DNA of 64,000 bases from Sepiola atlantica. Taxonomy: Eukaryota; Mollusca; Cephalopoda; Sepiida; Sepiolidae. The translations under genes and the position numbers were made by a program. Every line of letters starts with the position of its first letter. Position 1 is the first letter of the stretch. Below the pieces are notes generated by a model. That model was given only the letters and a program-made list of their open reading frames with translations. It had not been told where the DNA came from and searched no databases. The DNA lies in contig OY744532.1 of assembly GCA_963556195.1 (NCBI GenBank), forward strand, positions 100,385,706 through 100,449,705. Reading direction: 5' to 3'. This document shows, in pieces, positions 1 through 9,352 of this stretch.

Positions 1-6
1 ATGTTT

Positions 7-105
7 AATAATTTTTTTTCCTATATAGCAAATCTTACTTGATTAGGCAAGTGTTGAAGTCTTGCTTAATCAAGTAAGATTTGCTATATAGGAAAAAAAA
101 TTATT
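7..105. repeat. Near-perfect hairpin, 45-bp arms
   Basis: Positions 7-51 and 61-105 are reverse complements with one mismatch, around a 9-base loop (tgttgaagt). It could be the core of a MITE (small inverted-repeat transposon) or a precursor-like RNA hairpin. No coding potential. The window starts 6 bases before the arm, so outer flanks and any target duplication are not visible. Confidence 0.85.
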
Positions 106-215
106 AAAAAAATTTTTTTGAAAAAATATATGAATTAAAATCACTTGTTTTTTTGTCTTACTTCTCAACGCCGACATATCCCCATTTCTTGCATTGTGAT
201 AGCCTTGTAATACTC

Positions 216-231
216 CCCTCTCTCTCTCTCT

Positions 232-284
<53 letters not shown>
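216..284. repeat. (CT)n-(TA)n microsatellite
   Basis: A CT run passes directly into about 50 bases of TA. The same CT-TA junction recurs at 1390-1456, 49501-49593 and 54199-54808, so compound CT/TA tracts are characteristic of this genome. Confidence 0.95.
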
Positions 285-285
<1 letters not shown>

Positions 286-1212
286 CTGAAAGAAGTGTTA
301 ACAGTAATGGGAGGAAAAAAATTATTTCAAATTGGTTTTATATTTTTAACCTCCACCAAAAAATGAAAAGAACTTTCTGGTAAGTATTATATGTAATATG
401 AGAGAATACTAATATAGCGAGGAGCAAATAAATGTTGACTTATCTTATTGGCCGATGTTAAGCCAGATATTACGGGGGGGGGGGGGGGTATGGGTAAGGA
501 GACCCCCCCCCCCCCCCTCGCTTGTATCACAAAGCAGCATATTACCTGTCTTGTCTGCTGGCTGGATTCTCTCTTAATTGTCACCTGTTCAACAGTGCAA
601 CTCACCTGGTTTTGTTGGTTTCTTTGGTGGTGTTTTTCTTCTTCTTGAAACGCCTACGCAATATGCACCCTTATGACGTTCGAAAAGCGGGCGGCGGTGT
701 TATCGAAAAATGATTTCTACCTTCAGCTGTCATCTGGTGTGATAGCCAATCAAGCACATGACATTAAAGAAGATAAAGGCGTGGCACACTTCTGACCAGT
801 ATCCCACACCCTTACCCATCTAACAAACAGTATTATTTCAATATTGGATCCAGATGTCCTCAGCACTCTATATCATAGGGAATAATCTTGAATTTCTTCT
901 ATGTTTTTTCCTACCTCTGCGTAATCCTAACCATCTGTCAACAATTGGGGTACGAAAATGTGATGACAATCTCTCACTGGAATTCTACCAATCTTGACTT
1001 TTACATAGCTTACTTATTCCTTACATTTTGGTATTTTCTCCTTCATAGATTATTAATAAATGTCTCTATCATAAAGGTCAGAGAACATGTATGAAATAAA
1101 ACTTTGCACTTGGGAATTCACACAAAAGTTGGGTTTATAGCTCAATAGTGTATACATTTCTAGAGCCCAAAATTTTGAAATTTAATGAATTTTTCCAATT
1201 TTTTTTTTTTTT
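285..1212. other. No gene seen; contains a G15/C15 inverted pair
   Basis: AT-rich DNA without a supportable reading frame. The only clear structure is a run of 15 G (474-488) followed 14 bases later by 15 C (503-517), a perfect homopolymer hairpin. Short open frames here are chance. Confidence 0.6.
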
Positions 1213-1250
1213 AAATCTTTATTCATACAATTGTTTCTGCCCATTTTCAA
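1213..1250. repeat. Copy of a short dispersed repeat
   Basis: The segment reading tttattc..caattgtttctgcccatttt matches 60370-60411 in the same orientation. At the second site it lies beside a CTGATGA-containing tail typical of retroelement 3' ends. The parent element is not identified. Confidence 0.55.
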
Positions 1251-1383
1251 AAAAGGGTTCTGCAGTGAATTTTTATTTCCCATCAGATTATCCCCCCCCC
1301 AAAAAAAAACAAAAAACAAAAAGAATGGGAAAAAACAATTATATGAATAAAGATGTCTTTTTAAAACAAATTCGAAACATTTA

Positions 1384-1458
<75 letters not shown>

Positions 1459-1904
1459 GATTATTTTTATTTACACAGACATGTACAAAATCTGCGACAT
1501 TGGCATGTCGATGTTATCAATCAACAGTTATTATAAACTGAGATCTCATCAGGCAGAGTTAGAATCCGATCTTAACCTTAGATCATATTTGAAAAGAATG
1601 AAATGGAGAAAAAAAAGGAGAAGAAGAAGAAAAGAAATTTAAAATTTCAAAATTTAGGAAGTCACGTGGTTTGGGACCGTTAAGAATCAAAATATAAAAA
1701 TATAAAACATAGAATATAATAAAATAAAGTAAAAAGAGAGAGATATAATAAAAAAGGTAGAATAAAGATAGATAAATAGAAAGATAGAAAGATAGATAGG
1801 TAGAAAAAATGAAATCGTCTGTTGATTATATATATAAAACCTTTTATTTATCCAAACATTTTTTTACTACACATTTGCAAACATATCAAAAAATTAATGT
1901 CTGT
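1251..1904. other. AT-rich stretch with (TC)n-(TA)n tract
   Basis: Holds a C/A homopolymer junction near 1291-1310, the compound (TC)n(TA)n at 1390-1456, and purine-rich DNA from 1600 to 1800. No gene or recognisable element was seen. Confidence 0.6.
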
Positions 1905-1908
1905 TCCA

Positions 1909-2197
1909 TATGCATCACAAACGTTTTCGATTCTTTGTCGAATCATCTTCAGGTGACAAAAACAAATGAACAAAAGGCTGGAGAAAAGAAGAGAATACGT
2001 TAAGCATTTTAAAATATCGTTACTGGTTTCATATGTAATGTTATTGTGGGTTGCTGGGTTTTAATAAAGATGGCTTTGAGTATTTTTTTATTTTTTTAAA
2101 ATTGGTTTCAGAATGTATTATTTTCTGTTGTTAACTTAAATTTTTTTGTAACCTGAAGGTGATTCGACAAAGAATCGAAAACGTTTGTGATACATAA
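1909..2197. mobile_element. Inverted retroelement tail with hammerhead-like motif
   Basis: Two inverted copies of one 45-base module (1914-1957 minus, 2151-2197 plus) enclose about 190 bases. Each reads, in its own orientation, CTGAAG(A/G), then GATTC, a loop, GAATC, then GAAAACGTTT. In the minus copy the bases before the core (gtcac) pair with those after it (gtgat), as in stem I of a hammerhead ribozyme. One extra base lies between the core and stem II, which departs from the canonical fold. The plus copy has lost the second conserved GA (CTGAAGG). The paired inverted arrangement resembles Penelope-like element ends. Confidence 0.45.
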
Positions 2198-2199
2198 GG

Positions 2200-2320
2200 A
2201 TTATACATAAATTTTTAATTTTTTTTTTTATTTTAATACAGAAAAGATCATTAGAAAAAAATGAAAAACTAAGAAAAAGGTATAATTAAGCAGAGAATTC
2301 TGTTATTTTTAACAGCGTTT

Positions 2321-2380
<60 letters not shown>

Positions 2381-2570
2381 CTGACTTAAAGTAGCACACA
2401 GCCTGTCACACATTTTAGGGCGTGGCCCTTCCAAAAGAAAACTTTCTTATTAATAACATGAAAAATCAATTAAAAATTTAACATTTATTAAATAAATAAA
2501 TAATAGCACTTTAAGATAAAATAAAAGATAAAAAGAAATGATATCTGAAATGAAATATGTACACAGTGTG
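2200..2570. other. No gene; (TA)n at 2323-2376
   Basis: AT-rich sequence with one long TA tract. Nothing else recognisable before the LINE relic that starts at 2571. Confidence 0.7.
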
Positions 2571-2990
2571 ATGATGTATGGAAGTGAAACCTGGCCAGTG
2601 AGGGTTGTGGACATGCGTTGCATGGAGAGAAATAATATGAGAATTATATGATGGATGTGTAATGTGAGTCTTAAAGACAAGCTTAGTTCTGATGACCTCA
2701 GAGGAAGATTAAATCTGGACAGTATAGGGAGATGTGTGCAGAATAGGAGACTTCGATTGTATGGCCACGTTGAAAGAATGGATGAGAGTTCTTGGGTTTG
2801 TAGATGTAAAACAGTTGAGGTAGCAGGTTCAGTTCACAGGAGAAAGCCAAGGAAGTGATAAAAATTTAAAGGGATAAATAAAGATCCAGCCAGATATAAG
2901 ATACTTTAAAAGTTAATTTCTTAAAGCTGTCCAATGCATACCAACATGTAAAACGGATGTTAAACTGAATAGGATGAACGTGGATGATAT
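2571..2990 (+). pseudogene. LINE relic (LINE-C): C-terminal ORF end
   Basis: Reading from 2571 gives MMYGSETWPVRVVDMRC, a TGA in place of an expected arginine codon, then WMCNVSLKDKLSSDDLRGRL and RLRLYGHVERMDES, ending in a stop at 2858. This matches the post-reverse-transcriptase C-terminus of non-LTR retrotransposons common in invertebrates (SETW.. DDLR.RL.. RLR.YGHVERM). An RTE-like clade is a tentative assignment. The endonuclease and reverse transcriptase are absent, so this is a 5'-truncated dead copy. Related copies lie at 10440-11130, 18165-18690, 46730-47690 (all minus) and 37230-37345 (plus). After the stop, 2859-2990 holds the decayed end of the frame and 3' flank. Confidence 0.8.
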
Positions 2991-3012
2991 CTAACATATA
3001 AAGTTATCTTGT

Positions 3013-3140
3013 CGAATTTTCAAAGTCAGGCCCAAATAGCAATCCATCTGACATATCGATACTTGATTCGGACTAGCATGTTTTTTTTGTTTCTTCCATT
3101 ATGTTATTAACCAGAATATATTTTATTTCGCATCAGTTTC
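3013..3140 (+). repeat. Dispersed repeat, copy 1
   Basis: The segment reading tcaaagtcaggcc..caatccatctgac..tagcatgtttttt..aatatattttattt is shared with 36064-36192 (plus) and, for the first third, 50005-50062 (minus). About 110 bases align by eye with scattered differences. Element class unknown. Confidence 0.6.
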
Positions 3141-3689
3141 TTTTGTAAAATAATTATTCCAAGAAACCTTTAAGAGTGGATACATTTTTCCCACAGATTC
3201 TTAACCATTAAAGGAAAGTAATCATGTAATGAGTTATTTCCTTTTATATCTGCAAAAATATATATCTAAAAACAGTTTATGTTTTTAAACATTAAAGGGA
3301 AGTTTCCACATTAAATTACACATCATTATTTGTTCTTTACTATTAATTGACTGACTTCAAGTACTAACAGGAACTTAAAAAAAAAGATTCCTGTTTCACC
3401 AAATAATTTTGATTATGGAATTAAAGTCACCGAAATTAATTTCCGTTTCTTCGTAAACAAGTCAGCCATTTTTTCGGTTACTCCCGGGCAACGCCTGTCG
3501 GGACAGCTAGTTGTGCATAAACCTTATAAGCAACAATTTCTAGATTTAGCATGTGAGAACTTGTTTATGATATCAGAAATGTCAATCTCATACAAAAGTT
3601 CATGTTGAATGCTCATTAGCGTTAAATCATTTCGTCTGTCTTGTTCCATTTTTGCTTCTCTCTTCATTCTTCATTCTCTTTTTGTATAC
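3141..3689. other. No gene; Helitron-like 3' terminus at 3480-3512
   Basis: Mostly unrecognised AT-rich DNA. At 3480-3512 a GC-rich hairpin-forming segment (ctcccgggcaacgcctgtcg) is followed within a few bases by CTAG and T. A short hairpin close to a terminal CTRR next to T is the known form of Helitron 3' ends. No Rep/helicase coding sequence and no 5' TC end were found, so this is at most a solo end or non-autonomous copy. Confidence 0.4.
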
Positions 3690-3880
3690 TGATGAGTCAT
3701 CACTTATCAAGGCCAAACTCCACTCGAGGATAACGGTTAGTTAGATTGTCGGTTGGATGTTGAATTATACTATGAGAGGGTTGAAAACAATGGACAGAAA
3801 GGACCAAATTTAAGAGGATGGATTGACAAGTATTTATTGATATCGACCTTGAACGAAACTGTGTTGTTGTAGTCTGAAGC
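3690..3880 (-). mobile_element. LINE-B 3' end, minus copy
   Basis: On the minus strand it reads a C-terminal coding remnant (DYNxxxFKVDINKYLS-like) followed by the family's 3' tail ttatcctcgagtgg..cttgataagtgatgac. It faces another LINE-B copy that starts at about 3890, so the two form an inverted head-to-head pair. It is 5'-truncated, with no reverse transcriptase. Confidence 0.65.
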
Positions 3881-3889
3881 GTAACAGTC

Positions 3890-4142
3890 TCTGGTAAATT
3901 AATTTCTTTCCAAGAACTTCCCATCTATGGAACACACTACCATGGAGCTGGTTCCTGGCTGACTACAACATGGTTGTTTTCAAGTCCAATGTTGAAAAAT
4001 TATGGTCAATCCATCCTATTAAATAATAAAATATTACCCATTTTACCTATCATTTTCCTGTCCTCCTGTGGTGTTGTTCTTCGTCCAACTGACAAACCCA
4101 TTAACCCTTATCCTCGAGTGGCTTTGATGACAGGTGACTCGT
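3890..4142 (+). mobile_element. LINE-B 3' end, plus copy
   Basis: One frame reads LWNTLPWSWFLADYNMVVFKSNVEK, the WN-LP...FK motif typical of the C-terminus of CR1/L2/Jockey-type LINEs. It is followed by the 3' tail ccttatcctcgagtggcttt. Other copies: 8990-9078, 9112-9352, 9690-9722, 10195-10435 (minus), 44572-44835 (minus), 51930-52235. All are short 3' fragments, the usual result of incomplete target-primed reverse transcription. Confidence 0.7.
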
Positions 4143-4366
4143 TAGTATAAAAAAAGAGAAAAGCTACGAGACCAAATAATTTTTCCCTCCCATTAGTGAG
4201 TAAGAAAATAACAAAGTAACTTCTCGACATGAAAGTACTTAAGTTAGCAAAGCAGAAGGTCAGTGTCGATAACTTGAATAATAGGAACAATGATAATAAG
4301 TAATAATATTAATAATAAACAGAAATAAAAACAATACTAATAAGAATAATGGGAATAATGATAATA

Positions 4367-4397
<31 letters not shown>

Positions 4398-4593
4398 TTA
4401 TTCATGAAAATCGCTCCAGACAAGGCATGAAGCCACTTGATGTAAGGAGCTAAAAAAAAAAAAATATACTAATTCAAGGTTAAAAACTAGCCAACGATAA
4501 GTGTTAGATAGATTCCAACCCAGAAAATGATTATTAATAGTAACTAGTGATATTAATATTAATAATAACTAGTGATAATAATATTAATAATAA
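4143..4593. other. No gene; TA tract and ATT-rich minisatellite
   Basis: Contains TA at 4366-4390 and, from about 4534, three imperfect copies of a unit built on taataataactagtgata. The CTAG in that unit abuts the Helitron-like end at 4594. Confidence 0.55.
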
Positions 4594-4620
4594 CTAGTGG
4601 AACCCTGTGGAAATTCCACA
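4594..4620 (-). mobile_element. Helitron-like 3' terminus
   Basis: On the minus strand the palindrome gtggaatttccac (4607-4619) is followed after about 9 bases by CTAG and T. The same arrangement occurs at 47927-47953 (minus), 52977-53005 (plus) and, with CTAA, at 56711-56735 (plus). A related palindrome without the CTRR lies at 18053-18070. A hairpin about 10 bases before CTRR is the hallmark of Helitron 3' ends. No coding part is nearby. Confidence 0.5.
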
Positions 4621-4754
4621 CTTGCTTTCTTCATCTATGTGCATAAAAAAACATGTCTGTCTGAAACCGAAACTATACTATTATTACTACCTTTTAATGC
4701 TCGATTCAGTTTACTATACTATTTTAGAATATACTATCTTTCAATGCTCAATTC

Positions 4755-4862
4755 GGGGGGGGGGGGGGTTAGTGTAGTATCTGTTCTGTTGTCATGAGAC
4801 CATCCTCCCAGGCATTACATTCTCCTTTGGGGGTAGTGTAGTATATGATCGTTCGTCATATA
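4755..4862 (+). mobile_element. U2-headed SINE fragment
   Basis: After a G run it reads agtgtagtatctgttctg, matching U2 snRNA from about base 30, then the family body gagaccatcctcccaggca and ctcctttggggg. A second degenerate head (gtgtagtatatgatcgttc) follows about 80 bases later. This is a short version of the array at 14628-15133. Confidence 0.65.
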
Positions 4863-5035
4863 TACTAGCAAAAGTATGGGATCAGAGGGAGCATATTTTT
4901 GCTAGTATATATAATGTATGTATAATGTATGTATAATATATATATAATGTATATATAATGTATGTATAATGTATATATAATGTATGTATAATATATATAT
5001 ATATAATGTATATATAATGTATGTATGCATATAAT
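4862..5035. repeat. Dyad module plus (TGTATAAT)-type tract
   Basis: Positions 4862-4912 carry tactagcaaaag...agggagcatatttttgctagta, an inverted-repeat module also found at 15131-15179 and 15222-15263. It is followed by about 125 bases of imperfect tgtatgtataa/tgtatatataa repeats. Confidence 0.7.
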
Positions 5036-5655
5036 AATTTCTGTAAATATAAATTATTATTTTTTTTTTTGTTATTGTTGTTCTGATAGGTTAAGTTATA
5101 TCCATTCAATCGGAGTTATCTACCTTGACCGAATCTTCTTTTTTCAGATTACCCTCTTCAGTGGTCTTATCGTGACATTGGTGGTTACCCGTGCTATTTT
5201 CTGTCTCGGTCATTAGGCTGAAACCTATATGGATAGATTTGATAATGTGACATAGATAATAGGTTAAAAGGATAACAGTTGCGGATCAAAACATGAGTAA
5301 AATCCTACTGGATTTACCCCCCCCCCCCCCCCGTTGTTTTGAGAAGTGAACATGCTCCATAATTCTCATGAAATGGCTGTACAATATTTTTATTATTTAC
5401 TTTTTTTTGAATCCTTGTTTTCTAGAGTTTGCAATTCATATCTTTGATTATTCATTATTGACTTCATGCGTGATTCTAAAATTGTCTTTTCTTTTTTTTT
5501 TACAGGTAAGTTGTTATTTCCTAAATCCATCAAGTATACATACAAGAAAAGGTAAGTTATTATTTCTCCTCCAAAAGATCTCCAGGTGTGAGACAGCCAA
5601 TCAATATTGAGTTAGAATGGACTCTTTTACTAATTTTTTCTTTAACACTGGGACA
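5036..5655. other. No gene seen
   Basis: Unrecognised sequence with a C16-type run near 5319-5332. Two short direct copies of aggtaagtt followed by attt (near 5504 and 5550) stand out but are not part of a supportable gene. Confidence 0.55.
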
Positions 5656-5745
5656 CAGCGTAATAACACTGACATACTGATTCTTGTTAGGTCACCAAGG
5701 TTAAGCAATGTTGAGCCTGGTCAGTATGTGTTATATATGGTAAAG
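5656..5745 (+). ncRNA. 5S rRNA-derived sequence (SINE3-type head or 5S pseudogene)
   Basis: The stretch gtcaccaaggttaagcaatg followed by ttgagcctggtcagtatgtg matches the middle and 3' half of animal 5S rRNA (consensus GATCACCGAAGTTAAGCA...GAGCCTGGTCAGTACTTGGATG). This covers the internal promoter region (box A, intermediate element and the start of box C). Homology fades after about 5740, where 5S would read gatgggtgacc, and the sequence runs on into AT-rich DNA. That is what a 5S-headed SINE or a truncated pseudogene would look like. It is not a functional 5S gene because the 3' third is missing. Confidence 0.65.
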
Positions 5746-5833
5746 GAAGGATGAAGGTAATCCGACGTAATGGGAAATGACAAAGGAAAAACCAAAAAGG
5801 ATGTTTTTGGGGGTTTTTTTTTATGTGGTCATC

Positions 5834-5875
5834 AACGTTTTGTCTTTATTTGTAAGACTTCTTCAGGATGATAAT
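5834..5875 (-). mobile_element. Retroelement tail with hammerhead-like motif
   Basis: The minus strand reads atcatc-CTGAAGA-a-gtctt..aagac-AAAACGTT-gatgac. The flanks tcatc and gatga are complementary (stem I), and gtctt/aagac can form stem II. The conserved GAAA reads AAAA, so it is probably inactive. It is the same module as at 42832-42880 and 49678-49727. Confidence 0.45.
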
Positions 5876-6010
5876 ATAAAGAAAAATGTCATGCAAGTAC
5901 GTGAACATATTGGGTTGATATGATGGGTTGATGAGAAGACGTAGTAGCCACTACTGGAAGCAGTAGGACCAACGTCCGGGCTTGGTGATGTCAGTCGCGT
6001 AGAGTGAAAT

Positions 6011-6291
6011 GAATGTATATGAATATATGCATGTGTGTATATATGCATGTATATGAATATATGCATGTGTGTATATATGCATGTATATGAATATATGCAT
6101 GTGTGTATATATGCATGTATATGAATATATGCATGTGTGTATATATGCATGTATAGTAATATATGCATGTGTGTATATATGCATGTATAGTAATATATGC
6201 ATGTGTGTATATATGCATGTATATATATATGCATGTGTGTATATATGCATGTATATATATATGCATGTATATATTTATATGTATATATGCA

Positions 6292-6332
<41 letters not shown>

Positions 6333-6335
6333 TGT
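6011..6335. repeat. 34-bp minisatellite plus (TA)n
   Basis: A 34-base unit (gaatatatgcatgtgtgtat continuing to atatgcatgtatat) repeats about eight times. The gaatat marker falls at 6021, 6055, 6089 and 6123, later copies reading gtaatat. The array ends in a TA run at 6294-6330. Long open frames rich in Tyr, Ile and His across it are artefacts of the repeat. Confidence 0.9.
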
Positions 6336-6649
6336 GTGTGTGCATTCTCACAGGGACCGATATACATGTATACACCCAACTGTATGTATGTAAATGTATT
6401 TATATTTTCAGTTTACATCATTTAACAAAATATATTTTTATTGTAACGTCAGACTAAAAATATTTATTTTAGGAAAATTTTGCGAAAGAAGGAAAAACAA
6501 CCATTAATAAATTAAAAAATAAATAAAAACAGATCTCTTTCTGGCTTCCTCTCGCGATATCTGGCCTCTCTGGTTCAATCAGGAACCCCCTCTCTTGCTG
6601 TTTGTGGCCTTCTCCCCCCCCTCTCTTTCTTTTTGTTTGGCCATCTTTG
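6336..6649. other. No gene seen
   Basis: Unique-looking AT-rich sequence followed by a CT-richer ramp into the next array. Nothing recognisable. Confidence 0.6.
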
Positions 6650-7770
6650 GCTCTCTCTCTCTGGTTGGCCATTTCTCTTTCTCTCTCTCTTTGGTCATCT
6701 CTGTTTCTTTATTTGGTCATCTCTCTCTCTGTTTAGCCATCTCTCTCTCTCTCTCTGTTTAGCCATCTCTCTCTCTCTCTCTCTGTTTAGCCATCTCTCT
6801 CTCTCTCTCTCTGTTCAGCCATCTCTCTCTCTCTCTCTCTCTGTTCAGCCATCTCTCTCTCTCTCTCTCTCTGTTCAGCCATCTCTCTCTCTCTCTCTCT
6901 CTGTTTAGCCATCTCTCTCTCTCTCTCTCTGTTTAGCCATCTCTCTCTCTCTCTGTTTAGCCATCTCTCTCTCTCTGTTTAGCCATCTCTCTCTCTCTGT
7001 TTAGCCATCTCTCTCTCTCTGTTTAGCCATCTCTCTCTCTCTCTGTTTAGCCATCTCTCTCTCTCTCTCTGTTTAGCCATCTCTCTCTCTCTCTCTGTTT
7101 AGCCATCTCTCTCTCTCTCTCTCTGTTTAGCCATCTCTCTCTCTCTCTCTCTGTTTAGCCATCTCTCTCTCTCTCTGTTTAGCCATCTCTCTCTCTGTTT
7201 AGCCATCTCTCTCTCTCTCTCTCTCTCTGTTTAGCCATCTCTCTCTATTTAGCCATCTCTCTCTCTCTCTGTTTAGCCATCTCTCTCTCTCGCTCTCTGT
7301 TTAGCCATCTCTCTCTCTCTCTGTTTAGCCATCTCTCTCTCTCGCTCTCTGTTTAGCCATCTCTCTCTCTCTCTGTTTAGCCATCTCTCTCTCTCTGTTT
7401 AGCCATCTCTCTTTCTCACTCTGTTTGACCATTTCTCTTTCTCTCTCTTTGGTCATCTGTTTTTCTATTTGGTCATCTCTCTCTCTCTCTGTTTAGCCAT
7501 CTCTCTTTGTTTGGACATCTTTTTCTCGCTCTCTCTCATTGGTCATCTCTGTTTCTCTCTCTGTTTGACCATTTCTCTTTCTCTATCTTTGGTTATCTCT
7601 GTTTCTCTATTTGCTCATCTCTCTCTCTCTTTCTCACTGTTTAGCCATCTCTCTCATTCTCTCTTTGGTCATCTCCTTTCCATTCTATGTTTCACTATCT
7701 CTCTACTTCTCTATTTGTCAATCTTTCTCTCATTCCCCCTCTCTCTCTATTTGATCCTCCCCCCCCCTTC
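6650..7770. repeat. (CT)n array punctuated by gtttagccat
   Basis: About 1.1 kb in which CT runs of variable length are separated by the constant spacer gtttagccat (variants gttcagccat, tttggtcat). Unit length varies from about 22 to 34 bases because the CT part expands and contracts. Both ends hold degenerate units (ggtcat, gaccat). The open frames of Ser/Leu repeats are not genes. Confidence 0.9.
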
Positions 7771-8228
7771 TCTTTTTCTCTCACTCAGCCTCTTTGTCCT
7801 TCAGATTCCAAAACCGTGAAGGTTATCATGTCACTGAATAATTCAATAAATCTCTTTTCACTGATCAGTGTCGGTCATCTTTTATTTATCCTTTACTTAT
7901 TCCTTTGCTAGTTAGTAGAGAGAGGGGGAGAAATGGGCTAGAGAGTTATAGTAATTGCATCAAATAAAAGAATCTTTATTTTATCAATACTAATCAGTTT
8001 TCCGGTCGACCGATTCAACTTTCGTCTTCCATCGAAAACTTGTTCAGAGGCAGTCAATCGAGTACATTGTATGACGACAACTTCCCGTGGAAGCATTTAA
8101 TGGTACTCGGTAGACAATTATCGGAAGACTTGAATTCTTCATTTCTTTAAGCCAGTCCTTTTCACAGACTGCTTTCCATGAAATACAACAAAAAAAAAAT
8201 TCAGAGCATGAAATTTCTTAAATGCTAA
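7771..8228. other. No gene; possible retroelement tail near 7950-8060
   Basis: The minus strand of 7960-8060 reads ctctgaacaag...gacgaaagttg...ccggaaaactgattag, resembling the tail modules elsewhere in the window, but it is too diverged to assign. The remainder is unrecognised. Confidence 0.4.
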
Positions 8229-8665
8229 CTCTCTATCTTTATAAACTCAAGTATATTTATATATTTGTACGTACAGGATTCACTCCTAAACTAATTAACC
8301 GATTTTTATCAATTTTGGAACACAGGAGTCGAAATGTGAACTATGTTTAGTTTAACTTAATGGGAGCCCCTTCGTCAAGAGTCAGATACCTCCAATTTTT
8401 GTGAAATTTTAACAGTAGGTATTAGACATCAATTAATAAATATCCTTCAATATCTATCTCTTTGAGGTATTTAAAAAAGTTTTTAGGGGGCATAATATTG
8501 GAAGAACCTCCCATTTGAAAATTAAAATATTTCAAATTTGCATTAAATTCGATTCATAGTAATTCAACACAAATTAAGCAAGATTTCCTGAATTTCAGTT
8601 TCTTCTTAAGACCCCTTAAGCTTAAGCCTTAAATTTGAGACATTTTCTAGAATCAAAATCATGTA
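8229..8665 (+). mobile_element. Helitron-like 5' region, dispersed copy
   Basis: The sequence begins ctatctttataaactcaag and reads cactcctaaactaattaacc-gattttta soon after, a pattern I associate with 5' ends of invertebrate Helitron-type repeats. The whole segment is repeated in reverse orientation at 31750-32560, including gtaggtattagacatcaatt and tttcttcttaagaccccttaa, which proves a dispersed repeat. The Helitron assignment is tentative; no Rep/helicase motif is present. Confidence 0.5.
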
Positions 8666-8989
8666 ATGGATTTAGATCAGAATTTGAATAGGGATTCTAC
8701 ACACAAGGTTTAGTAGCATTATATCTTGATTTTAATCTTCGTAAAGGGACATAAAAATGGCGTAAGACTAGGGAATTCATTTTTATAGTTATTTAAAAGT
8801 TTTGGACCCTTATTCTCATTGTGGTTTTATGTTTGCAATGTTTTAACTGTGGGTGGGGGGTGTATTTAATATCGATCTCAATACTTATTACAATGATTCT
8901 TTTATTTACTTATTATTTGGTTTACAGTATATGAACTGTTTTTGGGTTAAGTAATTCTAGCAAATACCTATTCTAAATGTGTTATATAG
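8666..8989. other. Continuation of dispersed repeat, no gene
   Basis: The first part (to about 8720) still resembles the inverse copy near 31770-31830. The remainder is unrecognised. Confidence 0.4.
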
Positions 8990-9078
8990 ACATTCTTCAT
9001 CAGTCAACTGACAATCCATCCATCTCATTAACCCTTATCCTCAAGTGGCTTTTAGCCTTGATAAGTGGTTACCTCATT
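8990..9078 (+). mobile_element. LINE-B 3' tail fragment
   Basis: Contains catcagtcaactgacaatcc and the tail ttatcctcaagtggctttta-gccttgataagtgg, as in the fuller copy at 51930-52235. Coding part absent. Confidence 0.65.
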
Positions 9079-9111
9079 AGTAAAATAACGACCGCATTTC
9101 ACCTTCTTCCT

Positions 9112-9352
9112 GATTCAACAAAATGGAGAGAGCTTCTTTGCAAGGGTTTCCCAGCTGTGAAACACATGACTGCGGGACTGCTTCTCTGCAGACTACAACA
9201 TGGTCGTTTTCAAACCCAACGTCAACACGTACTTGTCATGAAACGCCCTATAGGTAATCAAACTTAGTTCATTGCATTGATCAATTTCGGCTGACAATTG
9301 TTCCATCCGATTAACCCTTATCCTCGAGTGGCTTTTGGCCTTAATAAATGGT
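9112..9352 (+). mobile_element. LINE-B 3' end
   Basis: A frame-shifted coding remnant reading FSADYNMVVFKPNVNTYLS is followed by the tail ttatcctcgagtggcttttg-gccttaataaatgg. It lies directly behind the tail fragment at 8990-9078, so two insertions are arranged in tandem. Confidence 0.65.

Noticed and set aside
5656..5745. Functional 5S rRNA gene
   Set aside because: Only the middle part matches; the 3' third, including most of box C, is absent.
5863..6457. Overlapping long frames rich in Tyr, Ile, His on both strands
   Set aside because: Artefacts of the 34-bp minisatellite; no start context and no unique sequence.
6633..7911. Membrane-protein-like Leu/Ser frames
   Set aside because: Encoded by the CT array with gtttagccat; compositional artefact.
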